A stretch of DNA of 14,324 nt from JANWXR01 sp033577755 (GTDB lineage: Bacteria; Chloroflexota; Anaerolineae; Anaerolineales; UBA6663): positions 1 to 14,324 of the forward strand of contig JAVQXV010000076.1 in assembly GCA_033577755.1 (NCBI GenBank), written 5' to 3'. Numbering within the stretch: position 1 is the first letter of the stretch; each line of letters opens with the position of its first letter. Positions 12,879 through 14,324 of this stretch are shown here, one piece after another. A program made the translations under genes and the position numbers. The notes under the pieces were generated by a model. It worked only from the letters and a program-made list of their open reading frames with translations. It did no database searches and had not been told where the DNA came from.

Positions 12879-13502
12879 TCAGCCTCGCTCCACAAAGTTC
12901 TTCAGCAACAACAGCCCGACCTGCTGGCTCTTCTCCGGATGGAATTGAATGCCGTACACGCGCCCGCGTCCGACGATGGACGGATATGGGCCGCCGTAGT
13001 CGGTGATGGCGAGGGTATCGGCAGGCTGCGCCTCGCAGTAATAGCTGTGATTGAAGTAGGCATACGCGCCGCGCGGCAGGCCGCGCAGCAGCGGGCTGTC
13101 GGCACACGGCTGAATTTGGTTCCAGCCGGTGTGAGGGACTTTGAGATGAGAGATTGGAGAGGGAGACGATGAGAAGGAAAAGCGCCGGACACGACCGGAC
13201 AGCAGGCCCAGCCCCTCGTGTTCGCCGCGCTCTTCGCTTGCTTCAAACAGCACCTGCATGCCGAGGCAGATGCCGAGCAGGGGCGTGCCGCGCGCAGCGA
13301 CTTCGCGCACCGCTTCGGCGAGGCCGCGGGCGCGCAGGCCCTTCATCCCGTCGCCGAACGCGCCAACGCCGGGCAGCACGACTTTCTCGGCGGCCAGGAT
13401 GACGGCGGGGTCGTCGGTGAGCGCCACCCGCGCGCCGACATGCTCCAGCGCTTTTTGCACAGAGCGCAAGTTGCCGATGCCGTAGTCAATCAACACGATC
13501 AC
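12879..13502 (-). CDS. hisH: imidazole glycerol phosphate synthase glutaminase subunit HisH
   Basis: HisH hydrolyses glutamine and passes ammonia to HisF. The 207-residue class I glutamine amidotransferase has IDYGIGNLRSVQKAL (5-19), LPGVGAFGDGM (43-53), LLGICLGMQVLFE (75-87) with nucleophile C79, KVPHTGWNQI (121-130), YFNHSYY (149-155) and YGIQFHPEKS (183-192) with H188 and E190. The start is GTG at 13502, overlapping the stop of the TumE-like gene by 4 nt (GTGA), so translation is probably coupled. Residues 108-120 (FSFSSSPSPISHL) form an extra loop before KVPHTGWN, encoded by a heptamer array at 13140-13174. Confidence 0.97.
   Translation of the reverse strand: MIVLIDYGIGNLRSVQKALEHVGARVALTDDPAVILAAEKVVLPGVGAFGDGMKGLRARGLAEAVREVAARGTPLLGICLGMQVLFEASEERGEHEGLGLLSGRVRRFSFSSSPSPISHLKVPHTGWNQIQPCADSPLLRGLPRGAYAYFNHSYYCEAQPADTLAITDYGGPYPSIVGRGRVYGIQFHPEKSQQVGLLLLKNFVERG
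13140..13174. repeat. heptanucleotide array inside hisH
   Basis: On the plus strand five units read TTTGAGA, TGAGAGA, TTGGAGA, GGGAGAC, GATGAGA. It matches the hisI array apart from one missing middle unit and a substitution. It adds roughly ten residues between the conserved GRVRRF and KVPH segments. Confidence 0.85.
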
Positions 13503-13939
13503 GGCTTGGTCTCAGGCTCTGCTGCCGCCAACAGGTCTTCGATTTCACCAATGAGCAGAGGCAGATTGGGCTGTGAGAAGCTTATGCCGGGCGCCGGCAC
13601 GCGATTGTGCTTGATGTCGGGCGGGATGTGCTTATGGTGGGGATATGTGCTGGCCAGAGCCGGTTCGGGATGCGGTTGGGGATCATACCAGGCCAGTTTA
13701 TCAGCGCCGCGCCAAAGCTCGTAACCGTATGACTCGATGAGTAAGCCCTCGGCCTGTACAGACAAGCGTTCTTTGACCGTGAGGCGAAAGCCCTGGGCGA
13801 AAGTTACCTCCCCCTGAACAACCGCAATGCGTCGCCCGCGCCGGATGACGACCAACGTCGAGCGCTCGACGGAGGCGAAGTTTTGCTTGAGTGTATAGAC
13901 GAACGCCTCGTAATCACGAAGTGACCGGAATGGGTTCAT
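13499..13939 (-). CDS. TumE-like (DUF6516) protein, possible toxin
   Basis: The 146-residue protein matches, from memory of the family, the DUF6516 group named TumE-type toxin-antitoxin proteins. Visible features are GEVTFAQGFRLTVKERLS (43-60), YGYELWRGADKLAWYD (71-86) and the histidine-rich core QPHPEPALASTYPHHKHI (88-105), followed by RVPAP and PNLPLLIGEIEDLL. H90, H101, H102 and H104 are candidate functional residues. Its start lies 26 nt inside the upstream small gene, and its stop overlaps the hisH GTG by 4 nt. This places a toxin-antitoxin-like protein inside the his operon. Toxicity is not shown by sequence; domestication for another role is possible. Confidence 0.72.
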   Translation of the reverse strand: MNPFRSLRDYEAFVYTLKQNFASVERSTLVVIRRGRRIAVVQGEVTFAQGFRLTVKERLSVQAEGLLIESYGYELWRGADKLAWYDPQPHPEPALASTYPHHKHIPPDIKHNRVPAPGISFSQPNLPLLIGEIEDLLAAAEPETKP

Positions 13940-14216
13940 GCCGAGCCGTCTTGCTGATCACATCCGCAAGCGTGGGGGCCTGCTCGCGCAAGGCCTGGAT
14001 GGCGCGCTGATACTCCTCGGTGCGCCTGAGCAGGAGGCGATAGGCCCCAGCCCAGTCCGACCAATCCAGCACCCAAGAATCATCCTGTGGCTCTTCGCCT
14101 CTCAAGTATGACTCGTAGAACGTCTCGGACAGAACACCGTACTTGCGTTCATAGACTTCGATGTCCTCACGCAGCGCATGAATATCCGCCAGGATGTCTT
14201 GCAAAGTCGTCGTCAT
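13914..14216 (-). CDS. small helical protein, probable partner of the TumE-like gene
   Basis: The 100-residue, mostly helical protein has an acidic middle region. I do not recognise a named domain. The stretch EVYERKYGVLSETFYESYLR (20-39), then DWSDWAGAYRLLLRR (51-65), recalls small proteins encoded next to DUF6516 genes, which would make it the antitoxin candidate. There is no obvious helix-turn-helix. GGAGG lies six bases before the ATG, a strong ribosome site, and the start overlaps the stop of a 10-codon frame (14213-14245) by ATGA. It overlaps the downstream TumE-like gene by 26 nt. Confidence 0.7.
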   Translation of the reverse strand: MTTTLQDILADIHALREDIEVYERKYGVLSETFYESYLRGEEPQDDSWVLDWSDWAGAYRLLLRRTEEYQRAIQALREQAPTLADVISKTARHEPIPVTS

Positions 14217-14245
14217 AGCAGCCTCCGCAGCAGATTATAAGTCAT
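14213..14245 (-). other. 10-codon mini-ORF bridging hisB and the next gene
   Basis: ATG at 14245-14243 encodes MTYNLLRRLL and stops at 14215-14213. Its start overlaps the hisB stop (ATGA, 14245-14242) and its stop overlaps the next start (ATGA, 14216-14213). GGGGAG lies six bases upstream, inside the end of hisB. It may be a coupling peptide or simply chance. Confidence 0.35.
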
Positions 14246-14324
14246 GTCAAACTCCCCTTTGTCGAGGGAACGGCCCCGGCGCGGCGCGGGTCGAGGCGGG
14301 TCGCGGCATCCAGCGCGCGGGCGA
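14242..14324 (-). CDS. hisB: imidazoleglycerol-phosphate dehydratase HisB, C-terminal end
   Basis: Only the last 26 residues are inside the window, running off the right edge. They read ARALDAATRLDPRRAGAVPS followed by TKGSLT and TGA at 14244-14242. The DPRR...VPSTKG ending is characteristic of HisB, which dehydrates imidazole glycerol phosphate, the step directly after HisH/HisF. It is first in the visible operon, transcribed toward hisH, as expected. The call rests on a short stretch, but the motif and the position agree. Confidence 0.8.
   Translation of the reverse strand, partial: ARALDAATRLDPRRAGAVPSTKGSLT

Noticed and set aside
12877..13107. Upstream extension of the hisA frame to an ATG at 13107
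   Set aside because: It would lie within hisH and add a non-homologous arginine-rich leader; the ATG at 12876 follows the hisH stop and has a ribosome site.
8749..13174. CRISPR array as the explanation of the repeats
   Set aside because: The repeats are contiguous 7-bp units without spacers of constant length, and no cas gene is present.
14230..14252. TTGACA and TATAAT on the minus strand as a promoter
   Set aside because: Both hexamers match consensus, but only 5 nt separate them, too few for a sigma70 promoter; no good -35 lies 16-18 nt from TATAAT.

Overview
The window is GC-rich bacterial chromosome. Its most informative part is a minus-strand histidine/proline biosynthesis block (about 14324 down to 6533). 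Its plus-strand part holds an aminotransferase and a large secreted multidomain protein. I suspect a Chloroflexota-type (Anaerolineae-like) bacterium. The grounds are the gene style, a secreted protein made of DUF11, Ig-like, IPT/TIG, Calx-beta and P domains, and its C-terminus YLPFIRR, which I associate with that phylum. No rRNA or tRNA is present to test this, so the assignment is an inference.

Layout, left to right. Positions 1-718 hold no convincing intact gene: a 92-bp tandem repeat (1-184) that may be a remnant of a minus-strand coding sequence, then a degenerate and an intact copy of a 103-bp inverted-repeat element. Next come a class III PLP aminotransferase related to glutamate-1-semialdehyde aminomutase (719-2035) with a strong terminator, and a 1303-residue exported repeat protein (2227-6138). 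Positions 6139-6532 are non-coding and hold a second intact copy of the 103-bp element. Both intact copies are flanked by 8-bp direct repeats, so they look like transposed MITEs.

Everything to the right reads leftward on the minus strand, in transcription order: the end of hisB, a small protein gene plus a TumE-like (DUF6516) gene, hisH, hisA, hisF, hisI, proB, proA, a UPF0175/DUF3368 toxin-antitoxin-like pair, a YczE/YitT-like membrane protein, and hisE. Many junctions are 4-nt overlaps or nearly abutting, so most of this is probably one transcript whose promoter lies beyond the right edge. HisB, HisH/HisF, HisA, HisI and HisE are histidine pathway enzymes; ProB and ProA are the first two steps of proline synthesis. 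Two toxin-antitoxin-like pairs sit inside the series, one of them coupled directly between hisB and hisH.

The most unusual signal is a set of seven short arrays of imperfect heptanucleotide repeats scattered through hisH-hisA-hisF-hisI-proB-proA. Some lie in spacers and contain start codons; others lie in reading frames, where they encode short inserts such as the same peptide SPISHLK in both HisI and HisH.
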